DNA of 64,000 nucleotides, taken from the NCBI RefSeq assembly GCF_019649055.1, contig NW_026570318.1, forward strand, positions 372,001 through 436,000, read 5' to 3'. Source of the stretch: Paramacrobiotus metropolitanus (lineage: Eukaryota > Tardigrada > Eutardigrada > Parachela > Macrobiotidae). Within the stretch, counting starts at the first letter, position 1, and each line of letters starts with the position of its first letter. Positions 1 through 10,962 of this stretch are shown here, in pieces. The position numbers were made by a program, and so were the translations under genes. The notes under the pieces were generated by a model. That model saw nothing but the letters and a program-made list of their open reading frames with translations, did no database searches and was not told the origin of the DNA.

Positions 1-1
1 T

Positions 2-100
2 ATCGGTAAATTAGGATACTTCTGGGAAGGCAAGCACAGTCGGCTTGAAGGACGCTTTACAATTCCCGCTGCAGAGGCTGAATCTCACAGGTATGTTATT
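2..100 (+). other. Possible internal exon cut by the window edge
   Basis: An open frame runs from base 2 to a stop near 171. A GTATGT donor-like signal follows AATCTCACAG at about 101, so the left part may be the end of an exon whose upstream part lies outside the window. The peptide (starting IGKLGYFWEGKHSRLEGRF) matches no family I recognise. Open frames of this length occur by chance, so confidence is low. Confidence 0.2.
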
Positions 101-101
101 G

Positions 102-1006
102 ACGGCAGCGTTACCGGTCGGCGGCGGTCGCTTACATACTGTACTGCACATAGTGGCTGCAACCAGCTAACTTGATGCTAAATAACACATAAGTACATCA
201 TATGACGGTAGCAATTCAATAGTACTGTAACTGTTATTAAATATAAATTTGTATTTGTGCATTAAAATGCATGTGCTGTGCTTTGTAGAAGTCCAAGTAG
301 CTGTGCGTACGTCTGCACCGTATAGATTTTGGTATGGATGAATCGTAGGTATGAAAAAAGGCAACAATTACCAAACTCAAGAAACGGGAATCAGAAATTT
401 GGAAGAAGGAACAGATCTTCGATACGCGAAACAAAATACAACAGCTAATTCAGTATATAGCTCTAGTACCCTGCATACGGGAACAGTATTAATATCAAAA
501 CATGAAGTGAAGAAGCCACAGGGTTAGATAACCTTAAATACATTTACATGTATTTTAGCGTGAAACTGCATTGTAGCAGTGTTATGTTATGCTTTCGGTG
601 CCGTCCAATCGGCAAGCGGCGTAATATGAAGCTTCCGATGACCGTACCCTTTCGTGGTAAATAGTTTATCAGTATCTGGCACTGTACGTGCGAATGCTTG
701 ATGTCCGTCTTGCGAAACTTCCACAATTTGTTATATACTATGATTACTTAACGTAAAACAAATAGTGGTCGTCCAGCATGTTTTGTTTATGGATTTAATA
801 AGCGTTTGCCAAATCGTGTGCTCGTGCATTGAGATCATCATTTGTTCCATAGCAAAACGTCGACAATAATGTATAATTGCAAAAGGCAAAGTAAGTTGTC
901 CTTGAGAGTATTGCAGAGCCATGCAACAACGGACCAAAATAATTAATTTAACCAGACTTTAACAAATCAGGTTTTAACAAATCAGTCTCTGAAAAATATT
1001 TAAATT
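102..1006. other. Intergenic, no gene seen
   Basis: Only short unsupported open frames are present on either strand. It is AT-rich and lies downstream of the minus-strand receptor gene, so it would hold that gene's 3' UTR and polyadenylation signals. I recognise no repeat. Confidence 0.5.
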
Positions 1007-2071
1007 CTATAGAACTGATGGTGATCTTGCCGAATCCGCCACGGATGATGGTACTTTTGATTTCGAGCTGGGTCCAATCGAACTCATTTCACACATACTG
1101 CGTCTTATCACCCCGATCCCTTCTCTGGCGCTTTTCATGACGTCTTTGTTCATCAAAAGGAGAAAAACCTGTAAGAAAATATCAGTTTTTGATAAGGAGA
1201 CGCTTGGTGTGGCTTAAGATTTTCATACCGGACTTCCAGCGTATCCGATTTCCTGCATTGTCAAAAACCAGCCGGCACGCAACTTATCAGCGAAGAAAAA
1301 ACGGGGTAATCCATAGATCGTCACCATGAATGGCAAGTAGCAGGCAACATACCACAAATAAGAGCTGAACAACAACCGAAACAATTCAAACCGTTTTTTC
1401 TGCACCCTGGTGACTCGTCCGCCCTGATCTTTTTGGCGATGATTGATAAGAATAGCAGCATAAAGGAACGCTTGCAGCCCCAACGGAAAATAGATCCCCA
1501 CAACACCATGCATGGCGACAATATTGTGATCGGTTACGCGGATATATCCACAGTCAAACTGCCGCATCCCGAAATAACTCCCGATTCCCAGGAGCGCTGG
1601 GATTTCAATAGCGGCACTGATGCACCACGCGGCCACTATAAACCCGGCAACGGCAGCATTCGATGAAATGTGCCGGTATTGGTGCGGGTAGATTAGCGCG
1701 ACGAAGCGGTTAACCGCCAGGAACACCGAGCTCCATGTCTCCACGCAAATGAACACTTGACAGAAGAAGTGCGCAATGGTGCAGTCGATCCCGGTGATGG
1801 AGACACCGCCCAGCCACACGGCCCACCCAACGACAATGTAGAAGGGATTGCTGACCCCGGTTTGTAGAACATGCAGCAGCTGTTGATGGGCGATGAGGAT
1901 TCCGGAACCTGTGCGCAATTTCGGGCGCGTTACGATGGTCAAAACCAGTGAGGATGATAAAACGACGCCGGTGACACCGGCGACGGTGAAAACCGACACC
2001 AGCGTTACCAGTTCCGGTCGACGGCTTCGGAAAGATTGGGAGAGATTGGCCTGGATTGCTGAGATATTCAT
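1007..2071 (-). CDS. Seven-transmembrane receptor, array family member 1
   Basis: Two exons, 2071-1229 and 1168-1007, flank a 60-bp GT/AG intron (1228-1169, phase 0) and give 334 residues. The ATG at 2071 gives the short N-terminus MNISAIQANLSQ seen in its paralogues. Seven hydrophobic segments are visible. Cys97 at the start of TM3 and Cys174 in the second extracellular loop (FDCGY) can form the usual rhodopsin-class disulfide. The DRY position reads NRF (121-123). Exon 2 opens with VFLLLMNKD, so the TM7 NPxxY site reads SPVFL. Membrane signalling is expected; the ligand is unknown. Among relatives in this window it is closest to the broken gene at 5-6.6 kb (ANLSQ, IYPHQY, CYLPF), to which it lies head-to-head. 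It could be chemosensory or peptidergic; the sequence does not decide. Confidence 0.85.
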
Positions 2072-4981
2072 GTTGTCGAGCCAGAGCCAGGAGATCAGGG
2101 GCTACATATTATATCTTAATACCATATTTTTCGCCACAGTCATTGCATTTGTGCTCTGACAGATGGCTGAGTATTCTGGCGACAATGAATGTGGCCAAGC
2201 GGAACTTCCATCATGCCATTACTGCAAACGGCACTGGAATATCACGATAAATCCGTTCTAGCAGCAGTAAGTCAAATCCTTCATTCCCTGATTCTTGCCA
2301 GCAAGTGGCGGCACATCTTAAAGTTGAATCAATTTGCTATAGTACTTGAAAACGTTTCCTTTTACATGCTCATGTTAAGCCGCAATTCTTTGCATACTTC
2401 GTGACTTCATGTACATTTGCGCGTGAACGGTGCAGACCAGATTAAACAATAAAACGGTAGCGCTACTGGAAAATTGCGTGTTTACCATATCCAGATTCCT
2501 CACTGTATAATCAGGGGAATGCGCCAACCTTTGGCCATTACATGCAGTCGGTTCTGGTTGATACAGCTTCCCTGCTTGCTGTAATACAACCCCGGCGAGG
2601 ATATTTACTTGAGCATATTTATTACGGGAAGCCACACACGGCAGCTTCCAATTAGACGCCGGACACACGTCGAAGTCATCACTGCGTTGCGCTGTACATG
2701 GTTTCAGTTGAAAATTGGCGGTGATTGCCTTAATATGGAGCTTGTTGACGGTTGCAGTATATTAGGCAGCGATTCCGGTGGCCTACGTACACTGCATTCT
2801 TTATTGATATTTTACACGTGCTGCGAACGTGCAACGACGGCACAGCCGGTGTTGCACATACCTAGCTACCTAGTTATTATGTGCACATTCCTATAGCTTC
2901 CGATCATATGATTAACCGTGCAAGACTGCTTATCAACGGCCTTCTTAATTGGCATTATTAATGTATCTGTGCCAACAGATGTTCGGCTTGCTCGGTTACA
3001 AACTTAACGCCGGTTGTTAACCATAGAACTAGCAATTTTCCGGTGTCACTGGGAAATGGTGAAGTGGCATAAGCATAACAGTGGCATAAGCTGTAGCGTG
3101 TCCCATGGAAATGCTGGATTACTGAGACCGGAAAGGCGCGATATGGCATAGATTCAACTGAGCCCACACCGCACAATTAACCTCAGCGGTGTGTTGTCTC
3201 TGTCCTTGTCGAAAAGGTCAAAAACGTTGTTCTTCTCAGTTTCGGGACGATGTTCGAAACAGCTATGGTTCTGTGTGTTGGTTTATGCCGAGTAACTGTG
3301 TGATGCGCCGTGCTCCTCGAAATCAATGTCCGGGACATCATGTACAACTGTACATACAACGTTAAGTATGGTTTATCTTGCCAGTATAGTTAGGGAAAAA
3401 GTCAATTTAATACGTATATGAGCTAAGACGGGCTAATTATAAGATAACTTTAGGAAGTATGTAAGATTACGCATTTACGCTGGTTCCAAGTTGTTATATA
3501 ACTTGCTGTTTTATGCAGTGATGCAGTATACGGCAGGCCATCTTGTCCGGACCGGGCCCAACCAATGGGCCGGGCCCAACCAATGCTAGCCAGTTTCATT
3601 TTCTAGCATATCCGGCTGGCGCCGACCGATTAATATGCATGATTTTCATAACAGCGAAACTAATGCCTCGACTGCTGATATTTTCTACCTTTAAATCAAC
3701 GAATATCGCAAGTCAAAGAAAGATGGGAACTGTATTTCACAGTGGAATTCGCAAATTGAGAGGAAGAGTTTACAAGCTTCTCGAGGGATTAAGGGCGTAA
3801 AGGTACAGGCAGTACACACTACGCTCAACACTGGCATTAGAACGAGGCCACTACACAACACTACAGTTATCGCAATATTAATAATTTTTTTGCATACCTG
3901 CAATATTATGATTTCAAGTTCTGAAGGAAGTACAATGTTATGATTGACACAACAATGAAAATTTGGTAAATATAGATACATATAGATAGATATTTGTAAA
4001 TACTCGTACATGTACATAGATATTTGATGTGCACCAGACATGCCTGATTCGTGAAATGCGTAAAAAATGTGACTTGGCGTGGCGTGGTATGGAGGCGAGC
4101 GTAACCCACAAATGTGCATGTTTCGCTGCCTTTATGCGTCCATAATTTCTTGACGAACTTGTACTTGACATGTTTTACATCGTTTACCGGAGGTACGTAT
4201 ATTGAAATTGTTTCCACGGAATAAATGAGGACGAACTGATGCTCCTGTGCTATGGCATTAGTGTAACCCGACCGGATACACTCATGTGCCATGTCGTTCT
4301 CCCTTGGCGTTGCCGGCTTATAAGGACATTAATTCAATCAATGTCAATTACTGACATAAAGCTTGCGCTTTGAATAGGAATGGATATATTTCCTGATGAA
4401 GTGATCTCAGGCGTGGGATGTGCGCATTGTGTACTAATGAAGGAAAACAAATGGTAGTAAATAGTTAAATTAATAGTAATTTCCATAGTAGCTATTTACC
4501 TTGGAAGGGTGAGCAGGGACGTACTAATCAATCACTTTTATTCATAAATCTACGAGTGGACGTGTCAGCGTCTCAAGGCTTAATATGCCCTTTCGGCTTC
4601 TGTATACGATGGACCATGTTCTAATAACACAAAACCGGCTCACCGGCTGATCGGCTTAAGTAAACCCAGATAAGTGAATGAAAGAGTAAATTTAATAAAC
4701 GAATTGCCATAGCAACTAGGCAGAAGTACGATACTCTGTACTGTCCGCCACGAAAAATGCAACACGTAAATGAATTAACGGACGGAGAGCACTTCATCCC
4801 GTCTCACTACTACAGCACCGGATGTAATCGCTCATAGTAAATCAATATCCGCGTTCTTTAACTCAGTGAGCCTCGCCTTTTTCGAGTTTTCGTCGTACAA
4901 GTACTATGCATTCCCATTCAGCGTACGCAGCGCTACGTATTAAATAAAATTTGCTGTAGTAGATTTGTCTCATTAATTTTA
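2072..4981. other. Intergenic spacer between divergent receptor genes
   Basis: About 2.9 kb separate the minus-strand receptor from its broken plus-strand relative. No coding sequence is convincing. A 17-bp unit, CCGGGCCCAACCAATGG, is repeated in tandem near 3550-3585. The 3950-4020 stretch is rich in ATAGATA/ACATGTAC words. Promoters of both genes should lie here, but no clear core element stands out. Confidence 0.5.
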
Positions 4982-5014
4982 TTGTCTTCTCTGCCACATC
5001 GTAAATCGCCGAAT

Positions 5015-6593
5015 ATCAACGTTTCTATTCAGGCAAATCTGTCGCAAACCTTCTCCAACCGCCGCACTAAGCTGGTGGCGCTACTGGCGGTTTTCACAGT
5101 GGCCGGCGCTACCGGGATAGTTCTATCCACTATCCTCGTGTTGACCATTTTAATGCGCACGCATCTGCGCACGGGCTCCGGTATCCTCATTGTCAACCAG
5201 CAACTGCTGCACGTCCTGCAGACCGGATTCAGCAATCCTTTCTATACAGTGACTGGTTGGGGGTGTTCCTGGGTGGTTTCCCTGTCACCCTCGACTGCCA
5301 CTTGGCGAATTTCTCCTCTCAGATATTTTAATTCAATTTATTTGGCATTAGCCATCAAAGGAATAGAAGAAAGTGGTATGTCCATCACAAGGGACAGCTG
5401 GCGTTTAGGTCCAGTCACAACGGGTTCCGCTGACTTTACTCACCAACTACGGATGGAGTATGAACGCATTAACCATTAACCAACAGCTGCGCTACAGTCA
5501 ACCGTGGACAACTGCAGCATGTACTGGTTAACCGCTGTGACGCAGCTATTAACGGCACTGGCCACTGAGCAATCGAACGTAGATAGTTGGACTGCGCCAC
5601 TGCGTTATGGTAGACACTCGATAGGTCGCATTGGCAAAATGAATTTCCTATTGACTCGAATAATCACTTTCCCTAAGTACATAAAAATACATAGAAATGC
5701 AGTACATAAAATACAGTAAATAAAATGTACATAAAAATGATTGAATTTTAAATCCTCCAGTATTCATCTGCGCCGAAACCTACCCGGTAGAGCTCTTTCT
5801 TTCTGGGCGTTAACCGTTTTATCGCTCTAATCTACCCGCATCAATACGGCAGAGTCTCTTCAAAAGCGGCCGTGGCCGGCTTCATTGCCGCCGCATGGTG
5901 CATCAGTGTCAACACTGATATCCCGGGTGTACTTGCAGAAAGAGCTGAGTTCGGGTTTCGTCCGCGGGAGGGAGATTGTGGCTATTTGCGCAGCGAGGAT
6001 CACCGCAGGATCGTCATGCATGGCATCTTGGGTTGCTACCTTCCGTTGGAGGCGCAAGCGTTTCTGTATTGGATCATTCTGGTTAACTATAATCGAAAAA
6101 ATTAGGACAGTCGAACCGCCGCTCTACAGAAGAAACGCTTCGATTTGTTTCGTCTGCTGTTTGGTTCGTACGTATGGCACAAGGTCCGTTATCTGCCGTT
6201 CCTGGTGTCCATCTACGTATTTCCCACTTGGTTCTTTGCGGGCAAGATGCGCATCGGATGGTTTATCGGATGGTTTTCCGCAAGAAATCGGCTATGGGGG
6301 CAGTCCGGTAAGTTGCATACCTTCATTTAAAGTAGCTGTTGTATTCTGTACTATAAATCTCAGGTATCAACTGCAGGTACATTAAAGTTCTCAGGTGTCG
6401 CATAAAATACTTTTCATCAACTTAATTTGTTTTTTGATAGGTTTTTCTCCTTCTAATGCACAAAGAAGTTGTGGCAAGCGCCAAACAAAGCGTGCGATCA
6501 ATAAAGCAGACCTGCTGCAAAACCCAACTCGGTCATGCCCGACGGAAAAAAACCCCGCATCCACTTCTGATCGGACACAACCAACTGCACTGA
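5015..6593 (+). pseudogene. Broken seven-transmembrane receptor, array family
   Basis: Related to the intact receptor at 1007-2071 but carrying several independent lesions. The ATG position reads ATC (near 5015, INVSIQANLSQ). A frameshift near 5265 breaks TM2-TM3. About 440 bp of unrelated DNA (roughly 5325-5760) interrupts TM3 just before the segment corresponding to NRF. A TAG lies before that segment (near 5790), and an in-frame TAG lies at 6103-6105 in the third intracellular loop. A duplicated CGGATGGTTT and a frameshift follow near 6270. The family splice sites survive: donor at 6308, acceptor at 6440, and an intact last exon 6441-6593 opening VFLLLMHKE. It cannot make a receptor as written. 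Confidence 0.85.
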
Positions 6594-6977
6594 CTCTGAG
6601 AACTTTGTGACGGCTGTGTTTGTTTGGAAATCAGCCATCGTAGATTTCTTTTTCATCGACTGTAAAGACTTTATTCCATGTGGACTCGTTGTTTTTTCTT
6701 TATGGTGGTTCGATTTCATGTGGTTGCATAGCTGCACAATGCAAATGCACAAAAGCGCATATGTCCTTTTAGAGAAGGTATCAATAACCACTGGCGAACC
6801 CTATCTAGAAAAACCTGATCATTCTGATCATTGTGTAATAAGCAGAAAGGTATCAGGTATCATATCACATCAGAAAGGCAGAAAGATGTCGTATTATGAG
6901 AGGTGGCGAGCACAGAAACAGTTACAAAAATAAATTAGTCAAACAGTTAATACTAATTCAATAGAAAAGCGGCATCT
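6594..6977. other. Intergenic between convergent genes
   Basis: Lies between the 3' end of the broken receptor (+) and the 3' end of the oxidoreductase gene (-). No supported coding sequence or repeat was seen. Confidence 0.4.
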
Positions 6978-9900
6978 CTAAATGCGACAGTTTCCTGTCG
7001 CGTCCCACGATTCGCTACCAACGCACTGGCTGCATACAAACATGCCGTTAGGATCCACCGTCTTCTTAATTTGCTGCAGCCGTGGATAATTACTGCCCCA
7101 GAACGCCTGCTGCCAATTCGGCTCCGTCGTGGACGCTTCGTTGAAGTACGCTCCGGAATCGGGGTACGCATCCCGCCATACTTGGGTCCCGCTTTCCAGG
7201 AGCCCCTTTACAAACGCAATATCCTCTTCGGAGGTACTGCCGTCCCATCCGGTCACCAGGATGGCGTGCCAGCCGGATTTCCGCCATGCCGGAGTTACGG
7301 AAGTGTCTGCGGCGTGCGGATTGTTGCGGACGCCGTTGCCGTTAATATGCAGGAAACCGAATGTGGCAAGCTGGCCCAGTTTGGATGCACCTGCGAGAAT
7401 GGTCTGCGCGGTGGTACGGGACTGTACAAGAGAAGTGACTGGGATCAGTCGGCTCCCGAGGGCCACGCGCGATCCAGCGTAGAAACCGTCGTAAATGCCG
7501 GTGGTATCGCTCCATGAGCGCCAATCCTGCCGCAGAAACCACGAAACCGGTTTAACAGTAAGACCCCTCGCCACGCACTTTAAATACGCTCTATAAGATA
7601 AAGTGTTGGAAGTTCTGTAAAACGGCATCTGCCAATGGGACAGCGCATAATATTACAGAGCGTTACAGAGTAACGCGACCACAAACCAAAACCTTGCAAG
7701 TTCTTCAAAACTCGAATCTATACTGGAATTTATTTTCACAACAATTTTCCAACTGCCAACGTGCTGACAATCCACCGGTAAGGGGGTGGGATCAAAACGT
7801 TACAGAACTTCCGGCACTTTATGGTACAGAACGCTTTTAAAGTGCGCAGCGAGAGGGCCTATTACTGCCAAATCAATGAAACGTAGAGCAGAGAAAGAAA
7901 TACTGGTACGAAAACATACCTGCCGCAGAAAGACGTCTGCGCACTGCACAATGCATTTCACAATGCAACACCCAGTTTAACTACTACTGTATTTAGTGAA
8001 AGACACTGTCCGAACTGCACACGGTGGCAGTTTCGGCATCAGACTGTTTCACAAAATGTCGTTAGGAAACGACCTGTATCAGTCCATTTAAAAACGCTTT
8101 TCAAATTTTAGTTCAAACCTTGCGGGGTTGCTGAAACCCGACCCTGGAAGTAAAAATTGAATGGGTAGCACTGCTCGTACAGAATGACATAGAACTGCAG
8201 TATATCGGTAGACCTTTTTGCTCAGTCTACCGTCCTCGCCCAGAAGCTTGTTCAACGTAACCCCCAATTAACGACTGTATCTAGCATTGCGAAGCGCCGC
8301 GTTATATAGGCCGGTATTCCCTTAGGAACCTATTTTGCGCCCTGTTCTTTCCAGCAGATACCCACGGTCGTATGCATGCACTGAACAACACAACACATTG
8401 TTACTACTGTATACGTACCTCTAAACGGTCGTAATGTTTATAGTAAGTGCCGACGTTGGCAAACGGTCGAGCTAGGACTCTCGATGCCACTTCCATATCG
8501 GTAAATTCCTTCAGCAACTGGTCGAAAGGCGGCGACGCTCTTGTGCTCCCCGCATCCGCCAGTTTCAAGAACATGAAGCTGAAACCGAAGGCGGGGTTGT
8601 AGAAATGGTAGCCGCCCCACCCAGCGGCATCAAAGCTGCGGTATACCGCGCGAAGATTTCGACCAGATCTTCCAGCACTTGATTACTCAACACACCGCTT
8701 CCGTTCGTCGCTGTGATGATCAGCGAATATGTGTCGAATCCGTTGGGGCCGGATGCAGCTGGTACGTAATGGAGGTCACGACACCGAAAGTCCCGCCGCC
8801 ACCGCCGCGAAGTGCCCAGAAAAGATCCTTGTTCTGGCAAGAGTTGGCGGTGAGCAACTGCCCGTCGGCGGTGACGACGGTCATCTCGAGAACATTGTCC
8901 ACCGCCAGACCAAACACCGTGGAGAGGATGCTGTGCCCACCGCCCAGGGTGTAGCCACCAGCGGCGCCAATGTCTATGCAGTAGCCGGCAACAATACAGT
9001 ACTTTCCGTTGAAATCTTGGTCGACCTGAATTCAGTAATGGTATTAAAAATTTAAAAATTGAACCAATTTATTATTGCGGCTACACATGGCAATGGCAGA
9101 GGGCGGTACCTTGATGGTTGTGCTGGACTTTTTCGCACACTTTTTATCATAATTTTCAGTTTTATCCTTTATAAAGAATTTTGTTAATATTTATAAAATT
9201 TGAGGTAGGTAAATACTAAATTTTTTATCACGTATTTACTATAATTATTTCTAATTAAATTATGTTCAGTATGTGTAAAATTTTAAATAATACACAAATA
9301 CTGAACATAATTTAATTAGAAATAATTATAGTAAATACGTGATAAAAAATTTAGGTAAATACTAAATTTTTTATCACGTATTTACTATAATTATTTCTAA
9401 TTAAATTATGTTCAGTATTTGTGTATCATTTAAAATTTACAACAATATTTTAGTAAAATTTTATTTTGCTCAGCGTATGCTTATACTTATTATTTGCACT
9501 GGTTTACTGCACGCTTTACCAATTAAAGTACCTTTGGATAAACATCGTCCCAAGTCTTTCCACCGGTGACCGTAATAACCGGATCCACAGTTTGACTGCT
9601 GGCATCACATCCACTAGGCGTAAAGGTCATCTTCGTCTCCAGTTGTCCCTGGAAGTTGTGCAGCCAGATCAGCAGTGCGCCGGGTGCGGTGCTACGTCCG
9701 AAATAATCGTGTCCGGTACTCTTAATGACCACCCGCAGATTGTGCTGACTGGCAAAGGCCAATGCTTTCTGGATATCATCGGGAACATGGACATCTACGG
9801 CAAAGGCGGGCGTACGGCCAAACTGGCACTGCATGTTCCATTCATTAGCGCCTTCGAGTGTGCAGCGTTGATTGCCGAGATCTTCCCAGTTGAAGGCTTG

Positions 9901-10962
9901 CATGCTGCCGGCCTTACCGATCAGGAAACCCGGGCGGTTGTAATATTTTTGGATCTGCTGGCAGTCTCGGGAATCGTATCCGGCGCCGGCATAACAGGGA
10001 TATGCTGCATAACCGCAAGGTTATATTCATTTAATTTCAAGCGGTCATCATGGACTATCCTGCAACAACAACAACGGTCATCATGGACTATCCTGCAACA
10101 AAACGACTAAAGGACGATGGGCGAGACATAAAGAAATGAACAGCATCGCGAAAAACTGTTGTGAAAGCGCTGGTTTTCCTTGTGAGATCGAACCGAACGG
10201 CTTGTCATCAACCACCGCAAAAAGACCGGACGGGATGACACTGATACCAGTTAGACAAGGAAAACCGATCGTTTGGGATGTAACCAGCTGGTGTACGGTT
10301 GCTGACTCTCATGTCACTGGAAGCTCCAAGAAATGTGGCAGCGTAGCCCAGCTGGCTGAAACTGCGAAGCGTGGAAAGTATTCGTTTTTGGAATACGGAT
10401 ATCTTTTCTACCCTCTAGTAATGGAAACCCTTGGAGTATTTGGTCCGGCTTTAAGTGAATTTTTACATTTTATGGGTCGCAAAATTCGGGATTTGACAGG
10501 AGAAGCGCGTTCTACCGCTTTCCTTAAGCAGCGATTCAGCCTTGCTGTTGTCAAAGGAAATGCTACGGCTGTTTTGAGTACGTTACCTTTTAACCCGAGG
10601 GAGGACCGGGAATTTGGTTGTTTTTTTAATGTTTAAATTCTAACGATTAAGTGGGGTGTCAGCGCATGCATCTTTTGTTATTTGGGTGGCTATTGCCAAT
10701 AAAGAATTTCAAGCTAAACGAAAGGTGTATGATAAAAAATTATACCGGTTGGATGCGGGACGACGAGACGTCCGCTTATGGACGCGTTCAGGGCGGTCCA
10801 TTGGCCATCAGTTGGCCAGCAGGGACTTCCGGGAAGACAGCGACATTGGCTACTGGTGGTGTTGTAATTTTGTGCTGATATTAGCGTTGTATAAATCTGA
10901 AAAGAGAAGCAATGCAAATAATACAAGTAGTCAAATTTGGAAATAATGCAAACAGTTGTCAA
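6978..10962 (-). CDS. FAD-linked oxidoreductase, berberine-bridge type, two frameshifts
   Basis: Four exons: 10962-10746, 10004-9532, 9025-8419 and 7526-6978. Allowing for two 1-bp losses the product is about 615 residues, the usual size for this secreted family. Exon 1 has the N-terminal motif [16 protein letters not shown]. Exon 2 has the FAD-domain motif [10 protein letters not shown] with the candidate flavin-linking His. Exon 3 has [18 protein letters not shown] with the candidate second linking Cys, then [15 protein letters not shown]. Exon 4 carries the BBE domain ending [28 protein letters not shown] and VGSESW. Exon 3 is 607 nt between phase-0 introns, and homology changes frame near 8735 and 8625, so either the gene is decaying or the assembly lost two bases. 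Such enzymes oxidise alcohols, sugars or amines and reduce O2; the substrate is unknown. A good acceptor (CTTCTCTTTTCAG) inside exon 1 suggests the true signal-peptide exon may lie further upstream. Confidence 0.8.
7540..7880. repeat. Imperfect foldback at the last intron of the oxidoreductase
   Basis: The plus strand at about 7797-7880 and the minus strand at about 7623-7540 match over roughly 80 bp, sharing TTACAGAACTTCC, CACTTTAT and TTTAAAGTGCG. They form arms about 170 bp apart. One arm sits directly upstream of the exon 4 acceptor. The origin is unknown; it is probably a small inverted-repeat element. Confidence 0.6.
9206..9425. repeat. Three-unit palindromic AT-rich repeat in an intron
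   Basis: A 67-bp unit starting TAGGTAAATACTAAATTTTT occurs at 9206-9272 and again, identical, at 9352-9418. Between them the last 56 bases of the unit lie inverted (9298-9353). A small GTGTAAAATTTT palindrome joins units one and two. It lies wholly within oxidoreductase intron 9026-9531. The identity of all three units implies recent origin, gene conversion or an assembly artefact. Confidence 0.85.
10041..10104. repeat. 27-bp direct duplication
   Basis: CGGTCATCATGGACTATCCT followed by GCAACAA occurs twice, near 10041 and 10075, separated by a few CAA units. It sits just upstream of the retroelement fragment. Confidence 0.7.
10100..10636 (+). mobile_element. Retroelement ORF fragment, restriction-like nuclease region
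   Basis: The frame is open from about 10100 ([13 protein letters not shown]) to a stop at 10634. It resembles the segment that follows reverse transcriptase in some invertebrate non-LTR retroelement proteins, with the order ARHxxxN, then RPDGMTLIP, then a hydrophobic WDVT, then ...[10 protein letters not shown] and [17 protein letters not shown]...N, PD and a downstream D are the pattern described for R2-like restriction-like endonucleases. No reverse transcriptase is present, so this is a fragment. It lies antisense inside oxidoreductase intron 10005-10745. The family call is from remembered motif patterns; an alternative is a domesticated host gene exon. Confidence 0.5.

Noticed and set aside
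3691-4292. 142- and 128-codon minus-strand ORFs
   Set aside because: Biased Tyr/Ile/Cys composition from ATAGATA-type sequence, no paralogue, no motif.
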